A stretch of DNA of 64,000 nt, from NCBI GenBank assembly GCA_046726315.1, contig JBKPAG010000007.1:1-64000 (forward strand). Reading direction: 5' to 3'. Position 1 is the first letter of the stretch. Every line of letters begins with the position of its first letter. Of the stretch, positions 34,202 to 41,227 are shown piece after piece. The position numbers and the translations under genes are program-made. This stretch comes from JACVRX01 sp046726315 (GTDB taxonomy: Bacteria; Actinomycetota; Actinomycetes; Jiangellales; Jiangellaceae). The notes beneath the pieces are model-generated. The model was given only the letters and a program-made list of their open reading frames with translations, did no database searches and was not told where the DNA came from.

Positions 34202-34216
34202 TTGCGAACGACTTGC
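34202..34216. promoter_or_regulatory. Nur-like nickel regulator box
   Basis: TGCGA-N5-TTGCA matches the Streptomyces Nur box tGCaa-N5-ttGCA at all but one position. It lies about 180 bp upstream of a CbiM-type metal importer gene. This suggests the importer carries nickel and is repressed by a Ni-bound Fur-family regulator. Binding is inferred from the motif and context. Confidence 0.55.
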
Positions 34217-34277
34217 AATTACGATGAATCCGCTGTCCCGCCCGTGGAGAAGCGGAGGAGGCCGCCATCACCAGGCT

Positions 34278-34321
34278 TGTCAGTACATCACCAGGCTGAC
34301 CAGCCTCGTGATGTACCGACA
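34278..34321. promoter_or_regulatory. long hairpin in the cbiM leader
   Basis: Arms 34283-34297 and 34302-34316 pair over 15 bp with one mismatch around the loop GACC. A further TGTC/GACA pairing lies outside after one mismatch. The segment CATCACCAGGCT occurs twice (34266-34277 and 34286-34297), so alternative pairing is possible. The hairpin ends 75 bases before the cbiM start and has no T-tract. It does not match the cobalamin riboswitch core. Confidence 0.65.
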
Positions 34322-34395
34322 GGGGTGGTGAACGTGGTCATTCTGGCCGTGGGGCTGGGTCGCCCACAGCGATGGAGCAGCGAGGGAGGTTGACC

Positions 34396-35427
34396 ATGCA
34401 TGTCCCGGACGGGTTTCTCAACGCCCAGACGTCGCTCGCCACCGGGGTCGTGGCCGCGACGGCGGTGACCGTCGCGTTGCGGAGGTCGCATGCCGGGGTC
34501 GACGAGCGCATCGCTCCGCTGGCCGGGCTGGCAGCGGCGTTCATCTTCGCGGTCCAGATGCTGAACTTTCCGGTGGGGATCGGCACCAGTGGCCACCTGA
34601 TCGGCGGTGCTCTTGCCGCCGCCCTGGTGGGCCCGTGGGCGGCGGTGCTGTGCATCTGCGTGGTTCTGGTCATACAAGCGTTGTTGTTCGCCGACGGCGG
34701 CCTGACCGCACTGGGAACCAACATCACCCTGATGACCGTCGTGACCGTCGCCGCGGGGTGGGCCGTGATCAAGCTGGTGTTGTCCGTGCTGCCCAAGCGC
34801 ACCGCTGCCGTGGTGCCAGCGGCGGCCATCGGTGCGCTGGTGTCGGTTCCGGCGGCCGCAGGTGTCTTCGTCGCGCTCTACGCGGTGGGCGGCGAAGCCA
34901 GCCTGTCGATCGGTGCGCTGGTCGCGAGCATGCTGGGCTGGCACACCCTGATCGGGATCGGTGAAGCAGTCATCACCGGCCTCACCGTCGCAGCGGTCGT
35001 GGCCGTCCGTCCCGATCTGGTGTTCGCGGCACGTGGCCTGCGGCCTGTGCTGCAGCTCCGCCAGCCCGATGGCTCGACGGTTTCCACCCAAGCCGAAGAG
35101 CCCCCCCGCCCTCAGCCGCGTCGGGTGCGGCCCATCGTGCTCACCGGTGCTGCGGTGACGCTGTTCTTGGCCGGCGTGGTCAGTTCGTTCGCCAACAGCA
35201 ACCCCGACGGGTTGGAGTACGTGGCGGGCGAGCACGGCCTTCTCGCAACCGCGCGTGATCACCTGCTCGGCGGGTTCGGGCTCGCCGATTACGGTGCCGT
35301 CGGCGGGATTCCGGTCGGGCTGGCGGGCATAATCGGCGTGCTGATCACCGTGGCCGTCGGCTGGATCGTATTCCGCTGGGCGAGCCGGCGATCCGGCGCA
35401 GCCCAAGCCGGAACGCGGGGCAGTTGA
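34396..35427 (+). CDS. cbiM: CbiM-CbiN fused substrate-binding subunit of a Ni/Co ECF importer
   Basis: The 343-residue membrane protein begins MHVPDGFLN. The N-terminal Met-His of this motif binds the metal in CbiM/NikM, which fixes the start at ATG 34396 (GGGAGG upstream) rather than an earlier ATG. About seven helices with FPVGIGTSGHLIGGALAAALVGPWAA follow. The end carries a CbiN-like unit (SFANSNPDGLEYVAGEHGLLATARDHLLGGFGLADYG). With CbiQ and CbiO it imports Ni(II) or Co(II). The Nur-like box favours nickel. Confidence 0.94.
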   Translation: MHVPDGFLNAQTSLATGVVAATAVTVALRRSHAGVDERIAPLAGLAAAFIFAVQMLNFPVGIGTSGHLIGGALAAALVGPWAAVLCICVVLVIQALLFADGGLTALGTNITLMTVVTVAAGWAVIKLVLSVLPKRTAAVVPAAAIGALVSVPAAAGVFVALYAVGGEASLSIGALVASMLGWHTLIGIGEAVITGLTVAAVVAVRPDLVFAARGLRPVLQLRQPDGSTVSTQAEEPPRPQPRRVRPIVLTGAAVTLFLAGVVSSFANSNPDGLEYVAGEHGLLATARDHLLGGFGLADYGAVGGIPVGLAGIIGVLITVAVGWIVFRWASRRSGAAQAGTRGS

Positions 35428-36192
35428 ATGGCCGCCGGTCATGTGCACTTGCTCTACCGGCACAGCGACTCGGTCGTCCACCGGCTGCCGGCACACGTCA
35501 AGCTGGTCTCGCTGCTTGCCTTCGTGCTGATCGTGGTCGCGACGCCGGCGCGGCAGTACTGGGCCTTCGTGGCGTACGCCGGGCTGCTCGCGGGTGTTGC
35601 CGCGGCCGCCTCGATCCCCGCTCGGTTCGTCGTTCGCCGGATGGTCGTCGAGGTCCCCTTCGTGGCCTTCGCTCTGCTGATGCCGATCGTGTCAACCGGC
35701 GACCGCGTCGACGTCCTGGGCCTGTCACTGAGCGAGGCCGGTCTGCTCTCGGCGTGGAACCTGCTGGCGAAAGGCACCCTCGGTGTCGTGGCGTCGATCC
35801 TGCTGGCCGCCACCACCGATGCCCGCGACCTGTTGGTCGGCCTCCAGCGGCTGCGGCTTCCTTCCCGGCTGATCGAGATCGCCGCGTTCATGGTCCGCTA
35901 CCTCGACGTCGTGGCAGCCGAGATGCAGCGCATGCGGGTGGCCCGGGAGTCGCGCGCATTCGAGGCTCGCCATCTGGGTCATCTACGGGTTGTCGCTCAA
36001 GGCGCCGGCGCGCTGTTCGTCCGGACGTACGAGCGCGGGGAGCGGGTCCACCTCGCGATGTTGTCGCGTGGATACACCGGTGCCATGCCCTTGGTCGATG
36101 CCCGACCGGCCGGCGCGGCCGCCTGGACTCTCGGGTTCCTGCTGCCGGCGGCAGCGTTAGCGGTTGCCTGGGGTGGTGGTACCTGGTCGTGA
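35428..36192 (+). CDS. cbiQ: CbiQ, ECF transporter membrane-coupling subunit
   Basis: The 254-residue T-component has five to six helices (HRLPAHVKLVSLLAFVLIVVATP at the start) and the two ECF coupling motifs rich in Ala-Arg-Gly, ARESRAFEA and LSRGYTG, which contact the ATPase. Start ATG 35428 is directly after the cbiM stop, and the stop overlaps cbiO as GTGA. Confidence 0.92.
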   Translation: MAAGHVHLLYRHSDSVVHRLPAHVKLVSLLAFVLIVVATPARQYWAFVAYAGLLAGVAAAASIPARFVVRRMVVEVPFVAFALLMPIVSTGDRVDVLGLSLSEAGLLSAWNLLAKGTLGVVASILLAATTDARDLLVGLQRLRLPSRLIEIAAFMVRYLDVVAAEMQRMRVARESRAFEARHLGHLRVVAQGAGALFVRTYERGERVHLAMLSRGYTGAMPLVDARPAGAAAWTLGFLLPAAALAVAWGGGTWS

Positions 36193-36959
36193 CGACGCCA
36201 TCCCTCGAGGTTCGCAGCCTCGCCTTCGCCTATCCGGACGGTCATCAGGCCCTTTTCGGCATCGACCTGGTGGTCGAACGCGGCGAGCGGGTCGCCCTCC
36301 TCGGCCCAAACGGCGCCGGCAAGACCACGTTCGTGCTTCATCTCAACGGGATCCTGTCCGGTGGAGTGGGCAGCGTCCGAGTCGGCGGACTCGAGGTCCG
36401 CCCGGCTGACCGCGACACCCTGCGCGAGATCCGTCGCCGCGTAGGCATCGTGTTCCAGGATCCCGACGACCAGTTGTTCATGCCGACCGTGCGCGACGAC
36501 GTTGCGTTCGGGCCGGCGAACCTGGGCGTGCAGAGAGCCGAGCTCGAGGCACACGTGGTGTCGGCCTTGGCGGCTGTCGGCATGGCCGACGTCGCTGATC
36601 GTCCACCGCACCATCTCTCGTTCGGGCAGCGACGCCGGGTGGCGGTCGCCACGGTTTTGGCCATGGAACCCGAGATCCTCGTCCTGGATGAACCCACGAG
36701 CAACCTCGACCCGGCGAGCCGCCGCGAGTTGGCGGAGGTGCTCAGCGCGTTGCCGGTCACCCTGCTGGTCGTCACACACGACCTGCCGTATGCGCTCGAA
36801 CTGTGCGAGCGCTCGGTCGTGCTGTCCGGCGGGTCCGTCGTCGCCGACGGCCCCACCGCCGAGGTCCTGGCCGACACCGACCTTCTCCGCCGGCATCGGC
36901 TCGAGCTGCCCTATGGTTTCGATCCACGTTCGGTCGATCGGCGAAACTGGGTACGGTAA
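36189..36959 (+). CDS. cbiO: CbiO, ECF transporter ATPase
   Basis: The 256-residue ATPase has Walker A GPNGAGKTT, the Q-loop VGIVFQDPDDQLFMPTVRDDVAFGPANLG typical of CbiO, signature LSFGQRRRVAVATVLAMEP, Walker B ILVLDEPTSNLD and the switch His in VTHDLPYAL. GTG 36189 overlaps the cbiQ stop. The frame is open upstream through cbiQ, but that reading has no family sequence. It drives the CbiMNQ complex. Confidence 0.94.
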   Translation: MTTPSLEVRSLAFAYPDGHQALFGIDLVVERGERVALLGPNGAGKTTFVLHLNGILSGGVGSVRVGGLEVRPADRDTLREIRRRVGIVFQDPDDQLFMPTVRDDVAFGPANLGVQRAELEAHVVSALAAVGMADVADRPPHHLSFGQRRRVAVATVLAMEPEILVLDEPTSNLDPASRRELAEVLSALPVTLLVVTHDLPYALELCERSVVLSGGSVVADGPTAEVLADTDLLRRHRLELPYGFDPRSVDRRNWVR

Positions 36960-36996
36960 TCCACGACCCGCCACCTCCAGCGCCCGGACGGTGCCC

Positions 36997-37311
36997 GTGA
37001 GCGTCGACGACCAGGTTCTGCCCGCATCGCGTCAGCCGATGCCCGGCCCACCGCCGCCCGATCAGCTCCCCCAGAAGACGCCCGACGAGATCGAGCAGGA
37101 GCTGCTCGACACGGCGCGACGATTGCGGTCACGAGTCGACGAGCTCGTCTACCGGGTCAGCCCACGGCAGCTCACCCGCCGTGGTATCTCCACGTTGCGG
37201 GCGAAGATCGTCACGGCGGACGGGCGCCCGAAGCCCGAGGTCGTCGGCGCTGCGGTCGGAGCGCTGGTCGGTCTCGCATTCCTGGTCTGGCGGTCGCGCC
37301 GCCGCCGCTGA
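36997..37311 (+). CDS. DUF3618 protein
   Basis: The protein of about 104 residues has a Pro-rich N-terminus. The DUF3618 motif follows (KTPDEIEQELLDTARRLRSRVDELVYRVSPRQLTRRGISTLR), and one C-terminal membrane helix (VVGAAVGALVGLAFLVW) ends in a basic RSRRRR tail. The family is actinobacterial, membrane-associated and of unknown function. The start is GTG 36997 or GTG 36991. A GroES-like gene follows 24 bases later. Confidence 0.82.
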   Translation: MSVDDQVLPASRQPMPGPPPPDQLPQKTPDEIEQELLDTARRLRSRVDELVYRVSPRQLTRRGISTLRAKIVTADGRPKPEVVGAAVGALVGLAFLVWRSRRRR

Positions 37312-37335
37312 ACGCCAACCCCGTAGTCTCATTCC

Positions 37336-37668
37336 GTGAGCCCGACGTCGCCGGACAAGCTGCCCATGCGGATGCTCCACGATCGCGTGCTCGTCGCGCT
37401 CGACGGCGAGGCCGGCGAGCGTCGATCCTCGGCCGGCATCGTCATACCAGCGACTGCAGCCGTCGGCAGACGGCTGTCCTGGGCGCGGGTCGTCGCGGTC
37501 GGTGGCAACGTTCGCACCGTGGAGATCGGCGATCGGGTGCTATTCGACCCGTCCGACCGCGCCGAGGTCGAAGTCCGCGGTGACGACTACGTCCTGCTCC
37601 GCGAGCGGGACCTGCACGCCGTCGCCTCCGAGCGCCTCGAAGACGGGCAGACCGGTCTGTACCTCTGA
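37336..37668 (+). CDS. GroES-fold (Cpn10-like) protein
   Basis: The 110-residue protein has the Cpn10 fold: LPMRMLHDRVLVALDGEAGERRSSAGIVIPATA (mobile-loop region), then WARVVAVGGNVRTVEIGDRVLFDPSDRAEVEVRGDDYVLLRERDLHAV. It lacks a groEL partner and diverges from the housekeeping GroES in the mobile loop, so it is probably the second GroES-like family of Actinomycetes, of unknown client. The start is GTG 37336. Confidence 0.85.
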   Translation: MSPTSPDKLPMRMLHDRVLVALDGEAGERRSSAGIVIPATAAVGRRLSWARVVAVGGNVRTVEIGDRVLFDPSDRAEVEVRGDDYVLLRERDLHAVASERLEDGQTGLYL

Positions 37669-37704
37669 CGGGCCGATGTCAACGGCGGTCCTAACATCGA
37701 ACCT

Positions 37705-38934
37705 GTGGCGGACGAGCGCAGCGACTCGATGCCGTCACAGGGGCCGTCACAGGGGCCGTCACAGGGGCCGTCACAGGGGCCGTCACTGGCACCCCCGCGC
37801 CGCAGTGAGGAAGCCCTGGACGCGCTCGCGGCGCTATCGCGGCAGGGTATGCGTGAACGGCTGCACCGGCTTCGGCGCACAGCCTTGCCGATCGTGCAGT
37901 GTGCCGTCGGCGCCGCCCTCGCGTGGCTGATCGCCACCAGCCCGCCGATCGACCACGACCAACCGTTCTTCGCGCCGATCGCTGCGCTCATTTCAATTGG
38001 CGTCGGGTTCGGTCAGCGATTGCCGCGTGTGGTCGAACTGGTGGCAGGCGTCGCCGTGGGCGTGCTGGTAGGCGACCTGCTGGTCGCATGGATCGGCACC
38101 GGGGTCGTCCAGATCGTCCTCATCGTTGGATTGGCGATGGCGGCGGCCGTGATCCTCGGTGGCGGTTCGGTGATAGTCACCCAGGCTGGGGCCTCGGCGG
38201 TCCTGGTTGCGACCCTGACCGCGCCGGCCAGTAGCGGAATCAGCTTGGACCGGTTCGTCGACACCCTGGTAGGCGGCGTGGTCGGCGTGGTGGTAAGCGT
38301 GGTGCTGCTCCCGGTCAACCCGGTCCGGACGGCCAGGCGTCAGATCGACCCCGTGCTGGCGACGCTCGCTGAGTTGATCGACGACTGCGCCAAGGCGCTG
38401 GTCGACGGCGACCGGGCAAGCGCGGCGCACACGCTCGAACAGGCCCGTGGGACGCAGGAAGCCATCGACGCGGTGGACGAGGCGCTGGAGGGCTCATCTG
38501 AGGTGGCGATGATCGCGCCGGTCCGTTGGCGGGCCCGGGGCCATCTCACCGGGTACCTCGACGCGGCCGAGCCGATCGACCACATCGCCCGCGACCTGCG
38601 AGTCATGGTCCGGCACATCATCGCGATGCTTCGGCGCCGAGAGCCGGTACCACCGACACTGCCGCAAGCGCTGCGCACGCTTGCCGGAGCGATCCGCCTG
38701 CTCCGCATCGAACTCGCCCGCGACGACAACACCGATGAATGCCGGGCGGCGGCGGTCACTGCCGCCGAACTCGCCACCGAGGCGCTGGACGAAACCGGGG
38801 GCTTCGCCGGCCAGATCGTGGTCGCCCAGGTCCGTGCTCTCGCCGTCGACGTGCTGCGCGCGACCGGGTTGGATCGCGAAGTGATAGTGAGGCTCCTGCC
38901 CACGTTGCCGGCGGGGCCGGTGAGTTACGGATGA
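37705..38934 (+). CDS. FUSC-family aromatic-acid-exporter-like membrane protein
   Basis: The 409-residue protein starts with a hydrophilic head containing four SQGP repeats. About six helices follow (ALPIVQCAVGAALAWLIA..PFFAPIAALISIGVGFGQRLPRVVELVAGVAVGVLVGDLLV, then LVGGVVGVVVSVVLLP). A long cytoplasmic helical domain closes it. This layout is that of FUSC/AaeB-type exporters. The substrate is unknown. GTG 37705 is the start. The stop overlaps the ligase gene as ATGA. Confidence 0.87.
   Translation: MADERSDSMPSQGPSQGPSQGPSQGPSLAPPRRSEEALDALAALSRQGMRERLHRLRRTALPIVQCAVGAALAWLIATSPPIDHDQPFFAPIAALISIGVGFGQRLPRVVELVAGVAVGVLVGDLLVAWIGTGVVQIVLIVGLAMAAAVILGGGSVIVTQAGASAVLVATLTAPASSGISLDRFVDTLVGGVVGVVVSVVLLPVNPVRTARRQIDPVLATLAELIDDCAKALVDGDRASAAHTLEQARGTQEAIDAVDEALEGSSEVAMIAPVRWRARGHLTGYLDAAEPIDHIARDLRVMVRHIIAMLRRREPVPPTLPQALRTLAGAIRLLRIELARDDNTDECRAAAVTAAELATEALDETGGFAGQIVVAQVRALAVDVLRATGLDREVIVRLLPTLPAGPVSYG
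37732..37779 (+). repeat. four perfect 12-nt tandem repeats in the FUSC gene
   Basis: The unit CCGTCACAGGGG is repeated four times with a partial fifth (37780-37786), encoding Ser-Gln-Gly-Pro each time. Copy number changes would stay in frame and only alter the length of the N-terminal head. Confidence 0.9.
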
Positions 38935-39896
38935 GCGCGGACCTGCGGCCTATGCTCGCGATCGCCGGCACGTTGCCTCCGGCGAACCAGGACGACCGGT
39001 GGGCCTATGAGTTGAAGTGGGACGGGGTTCGGATTCTCGCGCACGTCGGCTCGGAGCACGTCCGGCTGGTCGGCCGGTCCGGAATCGACGCGACGATCGC
39101 CTACCCCGAGCTCCGCGGCTTGGCTGGTGCCCTCGGCGGACGGACGGTGGTTCTCGACGGCGAGGTCGCGGTGCTCGGTCCGGACGGCAGCTCAGACTTC
39201 CAGGCTCTCGCACCGAGGATGCATGTCCGCTCGGCCGCCCGCGCTCATGAGCTCGCCGTCCGGGTGCCGGTCACGTATGTGGTCTTCGACGTGCTCGCCG
39301 TGGATGGCCGTTCGACCACTGCCCTGCTCTATCCCCAGCGCCGGGAGATTCTCGAGGACCTTGTGTCAAGCGGGCCGCACTGGCAGGTCTCGCCGTCCTT
39401 CCACGGTCGCGGCATAGACCTGCTCGAGGCGAGCAAGCGGATGGGCGTCGAGGGGATCGTTGCGAAGCGGCTGGATTCGCCGTACCGGCCCGGACAGCGG
39501 TCGTCGGAGTGGATAAAGATCAAGAATCTGCTGACCCAAGAGGCTGTCATCGGCGGCTACACCGTCGGCGACGGCCGCCGTGAGGGAACGTTCGGTTCGC
39601 TGCTGCTCGGGCTACCGGTCCCAGACGGGCTGACCTATGTCGGTGCCGTGGGCACCGGCTTCGATGACGCGGCCTTGGCGGAGCTGAGCGAACAGCTACG
39701 CAAACTCCGCCGGAGCGAATCCCCCTTCGTCGGCGGGGTGGACCCCCGGCACGCGCGATCGGCGCGGTGGGTAGATCCGCAGCTCGTCGGCGAGGTTGCC
39801 TACGGTCAGTGGACCGCCGACAACCGGATGCGGCATCCGGTCTGGCGCGGGCTGCGCCCGGACAAGATCCCCGCAGAAGTTGTCCGGGAGGCCTGA
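38931..39896 (+). CDS. ATP-dependent DNA ligase, LigC/LigD ligase type
   Basis: The 321-residue ligase has the adenylation Lys29 in YELKWDGVRILAHV, then VVLDGEVAVL, YVVFDVLAVDG, EGIVAKRLDSPYRPGQRSSEWIKIKN and an OB-fold end (AVIGGYTVGDGRREGTFGSLLLG..VGTGFDD). It seals nicks in end joining or repair. Only the ligase module is present. The LigD-type polymerase is a separate gene converging from the other strand with a 4-nt gap. ATG 38931 overlaps the FUSC stop. Confidence 0.93.
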   Translation: MSADLRPMLAIAGTLPPANQDDRWAYELKWDGVRILAHVGSEHVRLVGRSGIDATIAYPELRGLAGALGGRTVVLDGEVAVLGPDGSSDFQALAPRMHVRSAARAHELAVRVPVTYVVFDVLAVDGRSTTALLYPQRREILEDLVSSGPHWQVSPSFHGRGIDLLEASKRMGVEGIVAKRLDSPYRPGQRSSEWIKIKNLLTQEAVIGGYTVGDGRREGTFGSLLLGLPVPDGLTYVGAVGTGFDDAALAELSEQLRKLRRSESPFVGGVDPRHARSARWVDPQLVGEVAYGQWTADNRMRHPVWRGLRPDKIPAEVVREA

Positions 39897-39900
39897 CCGG

Positions 39901-40830
39901 TCACGTCGGCAGCGGGTACGACTCCTCGTGCAGCGGCGCGGTCAGGTCACCCAGCTCGTCCACGCGGGCGAGCACGTCACGATCGTCGAAGCGCAACGGC
40001 AGCCTGGTCCGGGCGTTCGACCGGGCGGCGTGTTCGACCTCCTCCCAGGTGACTGGCGTCGAGACGGTCGGCTGCTCGCGTCCACGCAAGGAGTATGGCG
40101 CCACCGTCGTCTTGGCCGCGTTGTTTTGGCTCCAGTCGACGAGCACCTTGCCGCGCCTCAGCCGCTTCTCCATGCGCGAGACGACCAAACGGGGCTGCTC
40201 CTTCTCCAGCCGTTCCGCGAGCGCGCGGGCATAACGGTGCACGGCACCCACCTCAGCCTTGCCATCGAGGGGGACATACATCTGCATACCCTTCGAGCCG
40301 CTGGTCTTCGGGTATGCGAGCAGCCCGTCGTCGCCAAGCGCTTGAGCCAGCAGCAGCGCGACCTGGCAGCATTCGATCACGGTCGCCGGCGGCCCGGGAT
40401 CAAGGTCGACCACCAGACGGTCGGGATTGAGCGGCCGTTCGCCGTCCACCCGCCATTGCGGGACGTGCATCTCCAGTACGGCGAGGTTGGCGAGCCAGAC
40501 CAACGTGGGAAGGTCGTCGCAGATGACGTATGTAACGGTCTCCCGGTCGCGGGTACTGCCCGGCGACGGCAGTGTCACGGTCCGCACCCATTGCGGCGTT
40601 CCTCGAGGGGCGTTTTTCTCGAAGAAGCTCGCGGCCGCGACGCCGTCAGGCCACCGCTTGCGGGTCAGCGGCCGGTCGGCGAGGTGGGGAACCAGGACAG
40701 GAGCGATACGGGTGTAGTAGTCCACCACCTCCGCCTTTGCGGTGCCGGACTCCGGGTACAGGACCTTGTCGAGGTTGGACAGCCCGAGCTTTCGCCCGTT
40801 GACCTGCACGGTGACCTTCTGCGTGGCCAT
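39901..40830 (-). CDS. LigD-type polymerase/primase for non-homologous end joining
   Basis: The 309-residue archaeo-eukaryotic-primase-type polymerase reads KVLYPESGTAKAEVVDYYTRIAPVLVPHLADRPLTRKRWPDG, FFEKNAPRGTPQWV, LAVLEMHVPQW, DRLVVDLDPGPPATV (catalytic Asp pair) and TSGSKGMQMYVPL with DWSQNNAAKTTVAPYSLR. It adds nucleotides at broken ends. Nuclease and ligase modules are absent. No ku gene is in the window. ATG 40830 is preferred over GTG 40836. Confidence 0.94.
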   Translation of the reverse strand: MATQKVTVQVNGRKLGLSNLDKVLYPESGTAKAEVVDYYTRIAPVLVPHLADRPLTRKRWPDGVAAASFFEKNAPRGTPQWVRTVTLPSPGSTRDRETVTYVICDDLPTLVWLANLAVLEMHVPQWRVDGERPLNPDRLVVDLDPGPPATVIECCQVALLLAQALGDDGLLAYPKTSGSKGMQMYVPLDGKAEVGAVHRYARALAERLEKEQPRLVVSRMEKRLRRGKVLVDWSQNNAAKTTVAPYSLRGREQPTVSTPVTWEEVEHAARSNARTRLPLRFDDRDVLARVDELGDLTAPLHEESYPLPT

Positions 40831-40911
40831 GGTCACAGTCTGCCCAGCCTGGGGTGTTCCGTCTCGCGGTCGGGGGTTAGAGCTAGCGTTGCTCGGGCAT
40901 GAACGTGCGAA

Positions 40912-40932
40912 GCATGTCGCCGTGTGACATGC
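40912..40932. promoter_or_regulatory. inverted repeat upstream of the repeat-peptide gene
   Basis: GCATGTC (40912-40918) and GACATGC (40926-40932) are perfect arms with a 7-nt spacer, ending 20 nt before the ATG. It could be an operator or a leader hairpin. No regulator gene is adjacent. Confidence 0.5.
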
Positions 40933-40952
40933 CTGGATGAACGGAGGGATCC

Positions 40953-41183
40953 ATGACGCTCAACGACGACGACATGCAAACCACGCCGAGCAGCGCGACG
41001 ACCGATCGCACCGGGGACGGGGGCGCCGACGGCGGCGCAGCGGGGGAGGGCCCGCTGGACGGTGGCGCGGACCCGCAGGGCGCTGACGGCGGGGCGGATG
41101 GCGGAGCCACCGAGGAGGGCACTGACGGCGGCGCCGACGGCGGCGCCGACAGTGGCGCCGACAGTGGCGCGGGCGCATTCTGA
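40953..41183 (+). CDS. 76-residue D[GS]GA-repeat peptide
   Basis: The frame follows a strong GGAGGG site at 40943-40948. A leader-like segment (MTLNDDDMQTTPSSATTDRT) is followed by about 55 residues built from nine Asp-Gly-Gly-Ala or Asp-Ser-Gly-Ala units, ending SGAGAF. It has no Cys, no membrane segment and no signal peptide, and must be acidic and disordered. I do not recognise the family. Only 44 bases separate it from a JmjC/cupin oxygenase gene on the same strand. Asp residues in a regular repeat would suit hydroxylation by that enzyme, which would make this a modified-peptide precursor; that is inference. Confidence 0.72.
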   Translation: MTLNDDDMQTTPSSATTDRTGDGGADGGAAGEGPLDGGADPQGADGGADGGATEEGTDGGADGGADSGADSGAGAF

Positions 41184-41227
41184 CGGACTCGGCTTCGGGA
41201 ACGCCGGGTGGTGTCAATCGCCCGGCG

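Noticed and set aside
34154..34395. Cobalamin riboswitch upstream of cbiM
   Set aside because: I could not find the conserved B12-box or the core sequence. Only the hairpin and the Nur-like box are supported.
35424..36188. Upstream extension of the cbiO frame through cbiQ
   Set aside because: It reads Arg-rich text in the alternative frame of cbiQ. The ATPase begins at GTG 36189 with a GTGA overlap.
40990..41183. The D[GS]GA repeat as a mere artefact of a GC-rich frame
   Set aside because: The strong GGAGGG site, a sensible ATG, and a leader without repeats argue for a real gene, so it is kept as a feature with moderate confidence.
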